This document shows, piece after piece, positions 16,405-25,780 of a stretch of 53,827 bases of DNA. Every line of letters starts with the position of its first letter. The stretch's first letter is position 1. Below the pieces are notes generated by a model, which saw nothing but the letters and a program-made list of their open reading frames with translations, did not search any database and was not told the origin of the DNA. The position numbers were made by a program, and so were the translations under genes. The stretch lies in NCBI RefSeq assembly GCF_027853915.1, contig NZ_JAQGLA010000045.1, forward strand, positions 1 through 53,827, in the 5' to 3' direction. Source of the stretch: Saccharopolyspora oryzae (GTDB taxonomy: Bacteria; Actinomycetota; Actinomycetes; Mycobacteriales; Pseudonocardiaceae).

Positions 16405-18039
16405 ATGGCGCCCGCAGCAGAACTCGTCCTGATCAGCGGCAACGTGCTCACCATGGCGCGCGAGCAGCCGCGTGCGACCGCGCTGGCGGTGTCCGGGGGC
16501 CGGATCGCCGCGGTCGGCTCGGACGAGGAGGTCCAGCGGTGGTGCGGCCCGGACACCGAAGTGGTCCGGCTCGATGGCCGGACCGTGCTGCCGGGCTTCG
16601 TCGAAGCGCACGGACATCCGACCCTCGAGATGGTCCTCGCCGGGCCCGACGTCCTGGACATCCGCCCGGTCACCTGCGCGACCGCCGAAGAGGTGCTGGC
16701 CCGGTTGCGGGCGGCGGTGGCCACCGCAGAACCCGGTGCCTGGCTCGGCGCGTACGGCTGGGACCCGCTGCTGCAGGACGGCCTGCCCGCGATCGACCGC
16801 CGCTTCCTCGACGAGCTCTGCCCGGACCACCCGCTCTCGGTGATGCACAACAGCGGGCACAGCGCCTGGGGCAACACCCTGGCGATCCAGCGCGCCGGGA
16901 TCACCAGGGACACCCCGGACCCGCTCGGGTCGCGGTTCGAACGCGACGAGGCGGGCGAGCCGACCGGCGCGGCGTTCGAAGCTCCCGCGACCGCGATGGT
17001 GCTCGGCGGTGCGATCAGCCGACCCGATGCGGACAACTTCGGCGCCCTGATGAGCCACGAGCACGACCGGCTCGCGCGGGCGGGCATCACCACCGTCGCC
17101 GACCTGGGATTCCGCCGCGACGCCCGGGAAGCCGTCCAGGCCTTTGCCCGGTCCGGTGCGGCGAAGGTGCGGATGCGCGTCTACGAGGTGAGCGTCCCGG
17201 AGAAGCGCACCGACGTCGTCCCCGGCGAAGATCGCGACGACCTGATGTTCCAGCAGGTGGGGATCAAGATCTGGGCCGACGGCTCCCCGTGGGTCGGCAA
17301 CATCGGCACCAGCTTCCCCTACCTCGACACCCCGCAGACCCGCTCGATCGGTCTGGCCCCGGGCCATCGCGGCGGCACCAACTACAGCCGCCAGCAGCTC
17401 ACCGAGATCGTCGCGGCCTACTTCCCGCCGGGCTGGCAGATCGCCTGCCACGTGCACGGCGACGAGGCGGTCGACATGGTGCTCGACGTGTTCGCCGAGG
17501 CGCTCGCCGCGCATCCGGAGCGCACGGACGCCCGGTTGCGGCTGGAGCACTGCGGTGCCATGACGCCCGAGCAGTACCAGCGCGCGGCCGAGCTGGGCGT
17601 GACCTGCAGCCTCTTCGTCGACCACCTCTACTACTGGGGCGACGTGCTGGTGGACGGGCTGTTCGGAGCTCGCGCCGAGTCGTGGACGTGCGCGGGCGCC
17701 GCACTCCAGGCCGGTGTGCCGATCTCGTTCCACAACGACTCGCCCGTCACGCCCCCGGAACCGCTGCGCAACGTCCAGGTCGCGGTCACGCGCACCAGCC
17801 GCAGCGGACGGGTGATCGGACCGCAGTTCCGGACCACGGTCGAGCAGGCGTTGCGCGCCGAGACCATCGATGCCGCCTGGCAGCTTTTCGCGGAGCACGA
17901 CGTGGGCTCGCTGGAAGTCGGCAAGCGCGCGGACCTGGTCGTCCTGGACGCCGACCCGAACGTCGTGCCACCGGGCGAGATCGGGGACATCCCGATCCGC
18001 GCGACCTACCTCGACGGCCGCTGCACCTTCCGGGAATGA
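16405..18039 (+). CDS. YtcJ-like amidohydrolase
   Basis: A 544-residue member of the amidohydrolase_3 group. The N-terminal beta-sandwich starts AELVLISGNVLTM, the metal-site motif is GFVEAHGHPT, further ligands are expected in CHVHGDEAVD and LRLEHCG, and the catalytic Asp in FHNDSPVTPPEP. Hydrolysis of a C-N bond in an amide or N-acyl compound is likely; the substrate is unknown. ATG 16405 follows GAGGTGG; ATG 16393 is in frame but poorly spaced. The stop overlaps the exporter start by ATGA, so substrate import/export and hydrolysis are probably linked. Confidence 0.85.
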   Translation: MAPAAELVLISGNVLTMAREQPRATALAVSGGRIAAVGSDEEVQRWCGPDTEVVRLDGRTVLPGFVEAHGHPTLEMVLAGPDVLDIRPVTCATAEEVLARLRAAVATAEPGAWLGAYGWDPLLQDGLPAIDRRFLDELCPDHPLSVMHNSGHSAWGNTLAIQRAGITRDTPDPLGSRFERDEAGEPTGAAFEAPATAMVLGGAISRPDADNFGALMSHEHDRLARAGITTVADLGFRRDAREAVQAFARSGAAKVRMRVYEVSVPEKRTDVVPGEDRDDLMFQQVGIKIWADGSPWVGNIGTSFPYLDTPQTRSIGLAPGHRGGTNYSRQQLTEIVAAYFPPGWQIACHVHGDEAVDMVLDVFAEALAAHPERTDARLRLEHCGAMTPEQYQRAAELGVTCSLFVDHLYYWGDVLVDGLFGARAESWTCAGAALQAGVPISFHNDSPVTPPEPLRNVQVAVTRTSRSGRVIGPQFRTTVEQALRAETIDAAWQLFAEHDVGSLEVGKRADLVVLDADPNVVPPGEIGDIPIRATYLDGRCTFRE

Positions 18040-19520
18040 GCGGGATGGCCTCGCCCGGTGCGCCGGACACCCCGGTCCCGCAGCAGTGGCCGGCGAAAGT
18101 GGCCGACAGCCACCACCGGCGCGCGTACGCGCTGGTCGGCCTGTCGCTGCTGTCCGCGCTCCAGGTGCTCGACCCCACGCTGAACTCGCTGGCGCTGCCC
18201 GAGGTCGCCGCCGAGCTCCGGATGGATCCGAGCGTGCGCGCGTTCGCCTCCAGCGTCGGCACGTTGCTGCTCGCAGCGGCGATGCTGGGGATCGGGATCC
18301 TCGGAGACCTGCGGGGCAGGCGCCGCGTGCTGCTGGTCGGCACCCTCGGCATGGCGGTCGGCGGGGTGCTGTGCGCGGCTGCCCCGGTGGCCGGTGTCTA
18401 CGTTCTCGGCCGGATGGTGATGGGCGTGAGCACGGCGGCGAGCTTCGGGATGAGCCTGGCGATCCTGCCGACCGTGTTCCGGCCGGAGGAGCTGCCGAGG
18501 GTGTTCGGCGCGTGGCTGGGGGTGCAGTCGGCGATCAGCGTGTTCGGCACGATCGGCAGCGGTGCCCTGCAGGCCGCACTGGGCTGGCGCGTCACCTGCC
18601 TGATCATCCCGGTCCTGGCGGTCGCGTTCGTCGCGTTCGGCGCGCTGGCGGTCCCGGACAGCCGGGCCGCGCACCTGCGGAAGTTCGACGCGATCGGTGT
18701 GCTGCTCGCGGCTGTGGCGCTGATCTGCCTGATGGGCGGGTTCACGCTGGCCGGAGAGCTCGGGTGGGGCCACCCCGTGGTGCTGGGCGGACTGCTGCTG
18801 GCTGTGGTGCTGCTGGCCGGGTTCGCGCTCTGGGAGGCGCGCATCCCAGAGCCCGGCTTTCCGATCAGGCTGTTCGCGGTGCCCGCCTTCACCGCCGCCT
18901 GCGTGGTGGGCATCGCGTTCAACTTCGCCAACGGCGTGATCGCGATGCAGTTGCCGACCGTGCTCGAGAGCGTGCTGGGGCGCAGCGCGTTCGTCGTCTC
19001 GCTCGCGTTGACCGTGATGTCGGTGGGAATGCTGTTCGGCACCCTCGCGGCCGGAGAGGCGCAGAAGCGGCTGGGGCTGAGCGCCCGCACCATCTTCACC
19101 AGCGGTCTGCTCACGATCGCGTTCGGAATCCTGCTGCTCGGGCTGGTGCGGACGACCACCGGCTCGTGGTACTTCGCCGTCTGCGCGTTCGTCGTGGGCT
19201 TCGGGATCATGTGGGCGCAGAACTCCGAGTCGGCGGTGATCATGTCGGCGGCCCCGAAGGAGATGGTCGGTTCGGTCGGCGCGGTCAAGCCCGCGCTCGG
19301 CCAATTCGGCATGGGCCTCGGACTGGGGGTCGTCGTGCCGATCATCTTGGGTGTCCTGCGATCGTCCGGGGCCACCGGGCGCGAGTCCATCATCGCCGGA
19401 TTCGCCGAGGTGATGCTCTTCATCGCGGGGTTCATCGCGCTCTGCGCCGTCGGCGTGCACCTGCTCATGGCGAGGCAGCGGAACCTGCAGAGCTTCGAAG
19501 CTCCACCGGCCGAGGACTGA
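18036..19520 (+). CDS. MFS transporter, drug:H+ antiporter type
   Basis: A 494-residue permease with about 14 hydrophobic segments. LGDLRGRRRVLLVGT, between helices 2 and 3, is the family's motif A. YVLGRMVMGVSTAASFGM follows. The 14-helix layout fits the DHA2-type exporters. It begins inside the amidohydrolase stop codon (ATGA, 18036), which implies translational coupling and a shared substrate. The sequence does not show whether it exports a product or takes up substrate. Confidence 0.85.
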   Translation: MSGMASPGAPDTPVPQQWPAKVADSHHRRAYALVGLSLLSALQVLDPTLNSLALPEVAAELRMDPSVRAFASSVGTLLLAAAMLGIGILGDLRGRRRVLLVGTLGMAVGGVLCAAAPVAGVYVLGRMVMGVSTAASFGMSLAILPTVFRPEELPRVFGAWLGVQSAISVFGTIGSGALQAALGWRVTCLIIPVLAVAFVAFGALAVPDSRAAHLRKFDAIGVLLAAVALICLMGGFTLAGELGWGHPVVLGGLLLAVVLLAGFALWEARIPEPGFPIRLFAVPAFTAACVVGIAFNFANGVIAMQLPTVLESVLGRSAFVVSLALTVMSVGMLFGTLAAGEAQKRLGLSARTIFTSGLLTIAFGILLLGLVRTTTGSWYFAVCAFVVGFGIMWAQNSESAVIMSAAPKEMVGSVGAVKPALGQFGMGLGLGVVVPIILGVLRSSGATGRESIIAGFAEVMLFIAGFIALCAVGVHLLMARQRNLQSFEAPPAED

Positions 19521-19608
19521 GCGCCTCGCGAAAGCCGGTGCGCCGGCGGGGAATGCCCTGCGGCGGACGGGTCTTGACCGGAGTTGACCGGGTGCGTAGC
19601 TTGCCGCA

Positions 19609-19622
19609 AGCAAGCGCTTGGT
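19609..19622. promoter_or_regulatory. TetR-type palindrome resembling a KstR2 box
   Basis: AGCAAGCGCTTGGT contains the perfect palindrome CAAGCGCTTG and fits the KstR2 consensus AnCAAGnnCTTGnT. It lies 33 bases before the MHS symporter start, between a TTGCCG (19601-19606) and a TAGATC (19623-19628) that could be -35 and -10 elements spaced 16. Many TetR proteins bind similar cores, so the assignment is tentative. Confidence 0.5.
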
Positions 19623-19654
19623 TAGATCCCGGTGCCCGGAGAGCGGTGGTGTCG

Positions 19655-20992
19655 ATGACGAGGCAGGAACCGGCTGCTCCCGAGACAGAGGTAGGCGGCA
19701 GCGAGCACGCGCGGCAGGTGCGCAGGGTGGCGTTCTCCGGCCTGCTCGGAACCGTCATCGAGTACTACGACTTCCTGCTCTACAGCACGATGGCCGCGCT
19801 GGTCTTCGGCACGTTGTACTTCCCGGCTTCGAATCCGGCGACTTCGACGATCGCGGCCTTCGGCACGCTCGCGGCCGGGTACGTGGCGCGGCCGCTCGGC
19901 GGGCTGCTCTTCGGGCACTTCGGGGACCGGCTCGGGCGGAAGTCGGCCCTGGTGACGAGCATGCTGCTGATGGGGATCGCGAGCGTCCTCATCGGCGTGC
20001 TGCCCACCTACGGGACCCTCGGGCTGACGGCGCCGCTGCTGCTCGTGCTGTTGCGCGTCGTGCAGGGCATCGCGGTCGGCGGCGAGTACGGCGGAGCCGC
20101 GCTGATGGTCATCGAGCACGCCGACCCGCGGCGCCGCGGCGCGTGGGTGGGGATCATGCAGATGGGCTCGCCGCTCGGGTCGCTGCTGTCCAACGGAGCC
20201 GTCGCGCTGGTGACCCTGCTGCCGAAGGAGCAGTTCCTGGCGTGGGGCTGGCGGATCCCGTTCCTGGCCAGCGCGGTGCTGCTCATCATCGGGCTCTACG
20301 TCCGGCTGAGCGTGGTGGAGAGCCCGCTGTTCCGGGAAGCCGTGGAAGCGGGGAAGGCCCGCGAACGGGAACCGGTGCCGCTGGTGCAGGTGCTCAGGAA
20401 GCCGCGCGCCGTGCTGCTCGCCTGCGCAGCGGGCATCGGGCCGTTCGCGCTGACCGCCCTGATCGGTTCGCACAGCGTCGCCTACGCATCCGGGCTGGGC
20501 TACGAGCTGCCGGACATCATGCGGGCGCACCTGCTGATCAGCCTCACCGGACTCGTCGGCATCCCGCTGTTCTCGGCGCTGTCCGACCGGATCGGGCGGC
20601 GGCGGGTGCTGATGGCGGGGGCGATCGGCGCCTTCGCCTTCGCCTTCCCGATGTACGCGCTCGTCGGGTCCGGATCGGTGACCGCGCTGACCGCGGCGCT
20701 GGTGATCGCCCAGGTCTTCCAGAACCTGATGTACGCGCCGCTGGCCCCTATGCTGTCGGAGATGTTCGGCACCCGCGTCCGCTACACCGGCGTGTCGCTC
20801 GGGTACCAGATGGCGAGCCTGCTCGGAGCCGGTTTCACCCCGATGGTCGCCGCCGCGCTGGTGGCCGGCGCGGGAGGATCGAGCCTGCCGCTGAGCTGGA
20901 TCATCGTGGTCGCGGTCGGCGTCAGCACCACCGCCGTGCTGCTGATCTCCGAGACGCGCGGCCGCGATCTCCGCGGCGAACCCGCCGGTTAG
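19655..20992 (+). CDS. MHS-family metabolite:H+ symporter (MFS)
   Basis: A 445-residue permease of the metabolite:H+ symporter subfamily (relatives: ProP, ShiA, citrate and ketoglutarate transporters). Diagnostic stretches are GTVIEYYDFLLYST near residue 40, FGHFGDRLGRKSAL (motif A) and GGEYGGAALMVIEHADPRRRG. It should import a small organic acid or betaine-like compound with protons. GGAGAG at 19638-19643 serves ATG 19655 or, at tighter spacing, GTG 19649. The PPOX-fold gene follows 11 bases after its stop. Confidence 0.88.
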   Translation: MTRQEPAAPETEVGGSEHARQVRRVAFSGLLGTVIEYYDFLLYSTMAALVFGTLYFPASNPATSTIAAFGTLAAGYVARPLGGLLFGHFGDRLGRKSALVTSMLLMGIASVLIGVLPTYGTLGLTAPLLLVLLRVVQGIAVGGEYGGAALMVIEHADPRRRGAWVGIMQMGSPLGSLLSNGAVALVTLLPKEQFLAWGWRIPFLASAVLLIIGLYVRLSVVESPLFREAVEAGKAREREPVPLVQVLRKPRAVLLACAAGIGPFALTALIGSHSVAYASGLGYELPDIMRAHLLISLTGLVGIPLFSALSDRIGRRRVLMAGAIGAFAFAFPMYALVGSGSVTALTAALVIAQVFQNLMYAPLAPMLSEMFGTRVRYTGVSLGYQMASLLGAGFTPMVAAALVAGAGGSSLPLSWIIVVAVGVSTTAVLLISETRGRDLRGEPAG

Positions 20993-21003
20993 GGAGGAGA
21001 GCA

Positions 21004-21510
21004 GTGGGACGCAACCAGCGAGCCGAGGTCGAGATGACTCCGGAGGAGATCTCGGCCTTCGTGGCCACCCAGCGCACCGCGACGTTGATCACGCTCGGCC
21101 CGAGCGGTCACCCGCACGCGGTCGCGATGTGGTTCGCCGTCATCGACGGCGCCCTGTGGTTCGAGACCAAGTCCAAGGCGCAGAAGGCGGTCAACATCCG
21201 CCGCGACCCGCGGGTCACCGTCCTCATCGAGGACGGGCTGACCTACGACGCGCTGCGGGGCGTCTCGATGGAGGGGCGAGCGGAGCTCGTGGACGACGCC
21301 GACGCGATCTGGGACGTCGGTGTCGACATGTGGGAGCGCTACCACGGTCCGTACGACGACGAGGTGAAGCCGCTGGTGGAGGCGATGCTCCACAAGCGCG
21401 TCGCGGTGCGGCTGCACGTCGACCGCACGCGGTCTTGGGACCACCGGAAGCTCGGCCTGCCCCCGATGCCCCTCGGCGGCACGACAGCCCCTCCTGCCCA
21501 CGACCGGTGA
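21004..21510 (+). CDS. PPOX-fold flavin/F420-binding oxidoreductase
   Basis: A 168-residue pyridoxamine-5'-phosphate-oxidase-like split-barrel protein. ATLITLGPSGHPHAVAMWFA and ALWFETKSKAQKAVNIRRDP match the family's cofactor-binding strands. Actinobacterial members often use F420 or FMN to reduce small molecules. GTG 21004 sits after an excellent AGGGAGGAGA. It is in an operon with the MHS symporter, so it may act on the imported compound. Cofactor and substrate are not decided by the sequence. Confidence 0.8.
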   Translation: MGRNQRAEVEMTPEEISAFVATQRTATLITLGPSGHPHAVAMWFAVIDGALWFETKSKAQKAVNIRRDPRVTVLIEDGLTYDALRGVSMEGRAELVDDADAIWDVGVDMWERYHGPYDDEVKPLVEAMLHKRVAVRLHVDRTRSWDHRKLGLPPMPLGGTTAPPAHDR

Positions 21511-21731
21511 ACGTCCACTCCGGGGCTGAGGTTCTCGTTTCCTCCCGGGGGTTCTCGCGGTTGTCGACGGTGGACGGTCCTGGGTCTCACCTGGCCGAAA
21601 GTATGAGAGGCGCCAGCCGAGTCTCGGCCGATCGGTTGATCTTCGTTGCCATTTCGGCCGATACGACCGACTCCGTGCGCGGATAGCTTCGATCAGGTCG
21701 GGGGACGAGACCAGGATTGAGGCGGATCACG

Positions 21732-22775
21732 ATGACGTTTCCGGCCACTGCGAGCACTGATCACGAGCTGGGGCTCGGCGCGATCAGGCGTGCCCGCGAG
21801 CTCACCGAACCGGCGCTGCGGGACATCGTCGACCGGCTGGGACCATCGCTGGGCGGTGTCGGCAGATACCACTTCGGATGGTGGTCCAGGAGCTCCGGTG
21901 CTTCCGGCAAGGCGATCCGACCAACCTTGGCCGTGCTCGCGGCGGAGGCGGTCGGCGCCGAGGCGTCGGACGCGGTCCCCGCGGCGGCGGCCGCTGAGCT
22001 CGTGCACAACTTCAGCCTGATCCACGACGACATCATCGACAACGACGAACTGCGGCGCGGCCAGCCGGCGGTGTGGAAGGAGTTCGGGGTCCCGGCGGCG
22101 ATCCTGATCGGCGACGCGCTGCACTCCGAGGCGTTCGGCGCCCTGCTGAACAGCGGTCGCCCAGGCGCGGCTGCGGCGGCGATGCGCCTGTCCACCGCGA
22201 TGCGGGAAGTCGTGGTGGGACAGGTGGAGGACATCCGGTTCACCGAGCGGCCGTGGACGGGCGAGCAGGCGGTGCGCATCGCCGAGTACCAGTCGATGGC
22301 GGAGGCGAAAACCGGTGCCCTGCTGGCGTTCTCGGCTTCCGCCGGGGCTTTGCTGGGTGGTGCGGACACCGCGGTAGCCGACTGCTTCGACCGCCTCGGA
22401 CGCCACCTGGGCCTGGCGTTCCAGTGCACCGATGACGTGCTCGGCATCTGGGGAGACCCCGCGAAGACGGGGAAACCGGTGTTCGGCGATCTGCGCGAGG
22501 GCAAGCGGACCCTGCCGATCATCGCCGCGCTGACAGCCGGTGGTTCCGCGAGCGAGCGGTTGGGGGTGCTCGTCGAACGCGGCGTGCGCACCGACTTCGA
22601 GCTCCGGCTGGCGGCGGAGCTCGTCGAGGAGGCGGGCGGCCGCGAGTTCGCCGAACGGGAAGCGGCCAGGCACCTCGCCGGGGTCGACGACTGCCTGGCC
22701 TCGCTGGCGATGCCGGCCGAGACCCGCGCTTGCTTCGAAGACCTGGCCCAGTCCCTGATCGGGAGGTCCAGATGA
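21732..22775 (+). CDS. Polyprenyl diphosphate synthase
   Basis: A 347-residue trans-isoprenyl diphosphate synthase. The first Asp-rich motif is IHDDIIDND near residue 98. The second region is FQCTDDVLGIWGDP near 231, the DDxxGxxGD variant common in actinobacterial enzymes. GKAIRPTLAVL corresponds to the GKxxRP motif that binds IPP. It should condense IPP with allylic diphosphates to a C15-C20 or longer product; length cannot be read directly. ATG 21732 follows GAGGCGG by 8 bases. No terpene cyclase, squalene/phytoene synthase or family 2 encapsulin is adjacent, so the pathway is open. Confidence 0.88.
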   Translation: MTFPATASTDHELGLGAIRRARELTEPALRDIVDRLGPSLGGVGRYHFGWWSRSSGASGKAIRPTLAVLAAEAVGAEASDAVPAAAAAELVHNFSLIHDDIIDNDELRRGQPAVWKEFGVPAAILIGDALHSEAFGALLNSGRPGAAAAAMRLSTAMREVVVGQVEDIRFTERPWTGEQAVRIAEYQSMAEAKTGALLAFSASAGALLGGADTAVADCFDRLGRHLGLAFQCTDDVLGIWGDPAKTGKPVFGDLREGKRTLPIIAALTAGGSASERLGVLVERGVRTDFELRLAAELVEEAGGREFAEREAARHLAGVDDCLASLAMPAETRACFEDLAQSLIGRSR

Positions 22776-22781
22776 GCTGAG

Positions 22782-23231
22782 TCAGCCACCAGCCGGTGGG
22801 TCGGCGTAGACGCCCTTCAGCATGCCGGTCGCCTGGCCGACCTCGATCAGGTAGCCGTCCGGATCGCGCAGGTAGCAGCGGATCTCGGCCTTGCGGTCGA
22901 TCGGCTCGGTGAGGAACTCGGCGCCCTTGCTGCGAGCGTGGTCGTAGAAGGCTGCGATGTCGGCAACTCGGACGTTGAGGAAGGACGACACCACGTCGGT
23001 GGACTCCGGTGGGCGCAAGACGGTTTCGGGCTTGTCCGGGGTCGGACCGCCGCCGGGGTTCATGATGATCCAGCCGTTGGAGATCTTCACGATGCACGGG
23101 TTCTCCGCCAGCACGACCTGCCCGCCGAAGACATCGGTGTAGAAGGCCCGGGAACGGGCCACATCGGACACGGTCAGGAAGTGCGTCAGCACCAGCCCGG
23201 CTTCGGGAGCTGGCAGGTCGTCGGTGCTCAT
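22782..23231 (-). CDS. VOC-family (glyoxalase-like) protein
   Basis: A 149-residue vicinal-oxygen-chelate protein. It starts HFLTVSDVARSRAFYTDVFG and ends YLRDPDGYLIEVGQATG, the two paired beta-alpha-beta-beta-beta modules of the fold. The His near the start and the Glu in LIEVG are metal-ligand candidates. It may be a dioxygenase, isomerase or drug-binding protein. The sequence does not tell which. ATG 23231 follows AGGAGG by 8 bases. It lies downstream of the DUF5996 gene on the same strand (26-base gap). Confidence 0.85.
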   Translation of the reverse strand: MSTDDLPAPEAGLVLTHFLTVSDVARSRAFYTDVFGGQVVLAENPCIVKISNGWIIMNPGGGPTPDKPETVLRPPESTDVVSSFLNVRVADIAAFYDHARSKGAEFLTEPIDRKAEIRCYLRDPDGYLIEVGQATGMLKGVYADPPAGG

Positions 23232-23257
23232 CGCTGCTGCCTCCTGCGGGATCGCCT

Positions 23258-24232
23258 TCAGCTGGGTGCCTTTCGCCCGGCTGCGCTGGGGGAGTCGTGC
23301 GGGGCCTGGATCTCCAGATCGCCGCGGTTCCACCGACCGTTTTCGGCGGCGGCCTGGTACGTCGTCTGCAGGAAGTCGAGCAGGGTCTCGTCCGGATCGT
23401 CGGAGGTGCGCACGGCGGTGTAAGGCAGCACGAACTCGCCGAGGTTCGCGTCGTAGGCGGCGGCTTCCGGCGACACCGGGTGCTCGGCATAACCGGGCGG
23501 TTCCGGGTAGGCATAGGAGTAGAAGGTGCCTTCTTCGCTGCCGCCGGGCCAGAAGCCGCAGCTGGACAGCTCGTGCGAGTAGGCCTCGACCATGACCCAG
23601 TCGCCGCAGTTCGGGGCGCCACCGGGATGTGGTGGGGCAGTGCGCCCGGAGAACCTGGTGCAGGCCAGGTCCATCGCGCCCCAGAAGAAGTGCACGGGGC
23701 TGACCTTGCCGAGGAACCGCGACCGGAACCGGCTGATCACCCGGTGTGCGGCCACCAGCTGGCCCCAGAACCGCTGTGCGTGATCAGGATCGTAGGAGGC
23801 GTGCTCGACGTCGTCGGCGAACGGGATGGCGCGCTCGACCTCGACCGGGCGCCCGAAGATGGGGACCTCCAGGTCGAGTTCGGCGAGCGCGGTCATGACC
23901 TCGTGGTGGAACGTGGCCACCGGCTTGGGCTCCAGGGCCACCTGGCGCTCGCCACCGTTGCTGGAGCGGATCTGCAGCTGGTGGTCGACGAAGTCGAACT
24001 CCAAGTCGAACAGGCGCCCGCCGTGCGGGATGGCCGAGGTGGAGAGGCCGCGAGGGGTCACGTACAGCGGCACCTGCCACCAGTGCGCGGTCATCGGCGC
24101 TTGCACCAGCCGGACCTTGCCCACGATCTGGGTCCACATGTGCAGCGTGTCCCGCGTGGCGGTCCACTCGTCCACCAGGAGGCTCGGCCAGTCCACGGTG
24201 AGACCGGCTCCGCCTCGGTGCGTACTGGTCAT
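23258..24232 (-). CDS. DUF5996 family protein
   Basis: A 324-residue cytoplasmic protein recognisable as DUF5996 from LHMWTQIVGKVRLVQAP, HWWQVPLYVTPRGLSTS, HASYDPDHAQRFW and SPVHFFWGAMDLACTRFSGR. The function of the family is unknown. The conserved Trp, His, Asp and Arg residues suggest a binding pocket or enzyme. ATG 24232 has only a weak GGGGGCG upstream. It probably forms a transcription unit with the VOC gene. Neighbouring genes give no pathway hint. Confidence 0.8.
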   Translation of the reverse strand: MTSTHRGGAGLTVDWPSLLVDEWTATRDTLHMWTQIVGKVRLVQAPMTAHWWQVPLYVTPRGLSTSAIPHGGRLFDLEFDFVDHQLQIRSSNGGERQVALEPKPVATFHHEVMTALAELDLEVPIFGRPVEVERAIPFADDVEHASYDPDHAQRFWGQLVAAHRVISRFRSRFLGKVSPVHFFWGAMDLACTRFSGRTAPPHPGGAPNCGDWVMVEAYSHELSSCGFWPGGSEEGTFYSYAYPEPPGYAEHPVSPEAAAYDANLGEFVLPYTAVRTSDDPDETLLDFLQTTYQAAAENGRWNRGDLEIQAPHDSPSAAGRKAPS

Positions 24233-24333
24233 CGGAGCGCCCCCGCAGTCGTCGTCCACCACGCTCCGGCACGGATTACCCAGGTTCGGGTGCCGATGCA
24301 CTTCCCGGCCGGATGACGGGCTGGGGCGCGTGC

Positions 24334-25413
24334 CTACCCGGTAATGCGCCGGGCGACCTCGCGCGCCATGCGGAAGATGCCCGCACCGCGATGGGATTCG
24401 ACCGGTTCAGCGGGTTCAGGGGCCTGCTGGCCGGGCCGGGGGACGCTTCCGGCGAACTGCATGGCCCGGTACGGCCAGTTGTGCTCGGTGTTCCACTGGC
24501 TGACCACCAGGTGCAGGTCGTCCAACGTCGAACCGGGGACGATGTAGCCGCCGTAGAGCTGGGCGACTCGGCCGTGGCCGTGGTCCTCGTGCTGCCACGA
24601 CGTGCCGTGCAGCACGGTGCTGCGGGCGGCTTCGTACAGGTTCGACGTGGGGTCGTCGAGGTCCAGGACGTCGATCCGGTAGTTGCCGGCGTCGAAGCAG
24701 CACAGCAACCACCTGCCTTCGATCCGCCGCAAGCAGAGCTCGCCGAACGCGCCGGTGAGGGCGACCGTCGGCGGGTTCCCCCAAGCCCAGGCACCGTCGC
24801 GGAAGCCCCAGCCCTCCCACGCGCGCGGATCCCCGATCCGGTCGGCGGGCACTCGTTGCAGGATGAGGCCCTTGTCCCGCTGGAAACCGGTGGAGAAGGC
24901 GTAGACGTAACCGTCGTCGCCCTGCTCCCAGGTCAGCATCTGGAACAGGCCGTCGTGCAGGTCACCGGGCCAGGTCGCGTCGGTGCGGTGCCAGGTCTCG
25001 CCGTTGTCGGTGGACCGGTGCACCTCGGTCCAGTGCACGTTTCCGAGCCCCTCGCAGACCATGACGTGCAGGTACATCTCACCGCCGATGGTGATCACGT
25101 CGGTGGGCAGCGTGGTGGTCACCCGCCGCCCGCGCACGACCGAATCGTGCTCGTAGTCCAGGGCCTGATCGGCGTAGGACCGCGGACCGGTGGAGCCGGT
25201 CCACCGGATCCCGCTCCTGGCCGTCGCCGGATCCCCGAACAGCACGACCGGCGACCGCCAACCAGGGCCGCCCACACCGGCCTGCTCGAAGGTGTCGCCG
25301 AACACCGAGACCAGCCGCCCGTCCGGAGCGATCGCGGTCACCCCGAGATCGGTTCCGCCCACTCCGAAGGAGTCGGTGATCCCAGGCCCGGTCAAATCCT
25401 TGACCTTGCGCAC
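24334..25413 (-). CDS. DUF4185 domain protein
   Basis: A protein of about 359 residues of the DUF4185 type, related in fold to five-bladed propeller glycosidases and sialidase-like proteins. Marker stretches are GGTDLGVTAIAPDGRLVSVF, VFGDTFEQ, EVHRSTDNGETWHRT and DLHLVVSQWNTEHNWPYRAMQF. No signal peptide is visible. GTG 25413 has GGGGAAGG nine bases upstream. TTG 25476 would extend it to 380 residues but has no ribosome binding site. A hydrolytic role on sugars is possible but not shown. Confidence 0.75.
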   Translation of the reverse strand: MRKVKDLTGPGITDSFGVGGTDLGVTAIAPDGRLVSVFGDTFEQAGVGGPGWRSPVVLFGDPATARSGIRWTGSTGPRSYADQALDYEHDSVVRGRRVTTTLPTDVITIGGEMYLHVMVCEGLGNVHWTEVHRSTDNGETWHRTDATWPGDLHDGLFQMLTWEQGDDGYVYAFSTGFQRDKGLILQRVPADRIGDPRAWEGWGFRDGAWAWGNPPTVALTGAFGELCLRRIEGRWLLCCFDAGNYRIDVLDLDDPTSNLYEAARSTVLHGTSWQHEDHGHGRVAQLYGGYIVPGSTLDDLHLVVSQWNTEHNWPYRAMQFAGSVPRPGQQAPEPAEPVESHRGAGIFRMAREVARRITG

Positions 25414-25476
25414 CGAAAGCCACACCTTCCCCGCACGCCGCAACAACGTCCAATGCAACAGCAGTGCCTTCGACAA

Positions 25477-25780
25477 CGGTGTACACCCGCGATTCTAGGT
25501 GCCGGGAAGACCAACTCCGAGTGCGTCGGAACACATTTCGAAATGCGCCAATTGGTCATTTCGCGATAGCCGAACTCGACGTCCAACGGCACGTGGTGGT
25601 GATGTCCAGCAGCTGTTCCTGAAATCGGCTCCGCTGCCAACCGCACGCTTCCGCCGAGGAAGCGGCCAATCCCGAGAAGAACCACCTTGCTCGCCAAAGC
25701 GGCCACTGCCGACATTGACGGCAGCACGGACGTTGTTCAGCACGCGAGGCGTGTTCGACCTGACCGGCCTGCGGTGCCGA
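25477..25780. promoter_or_regulatory. Intergenic stretch with two short palindromes
   Basis: This 304-base gap holds no gene I can support. CATTTCGAAATG (25534-25545) is a perfect 12-bp palindrome, followed two bases later by CCAATTGG (25548-25555). Both are AT-richer than their surroundings and lie upstream of the DUF4185 gene, so they are operator candidates. Confidence 0.4.

Noticed and set aside
18006..19613. 535-residue minus-strand frame opposite the MFS exporter
   Set aside because: Composition is dominated by His, Arg, Gln and Asp, as expected for the antisense of hydrophobic codons.
21732..22775. Cargo enzyme of a family 2 encapsulin
   Set aside because: Some polyprenyl synthases are such cargo, but no family 2 shell gene or disordered N-terminal targeting region is present. 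The encapsulin 21 kb away is family 1 with its own DyP cargo.
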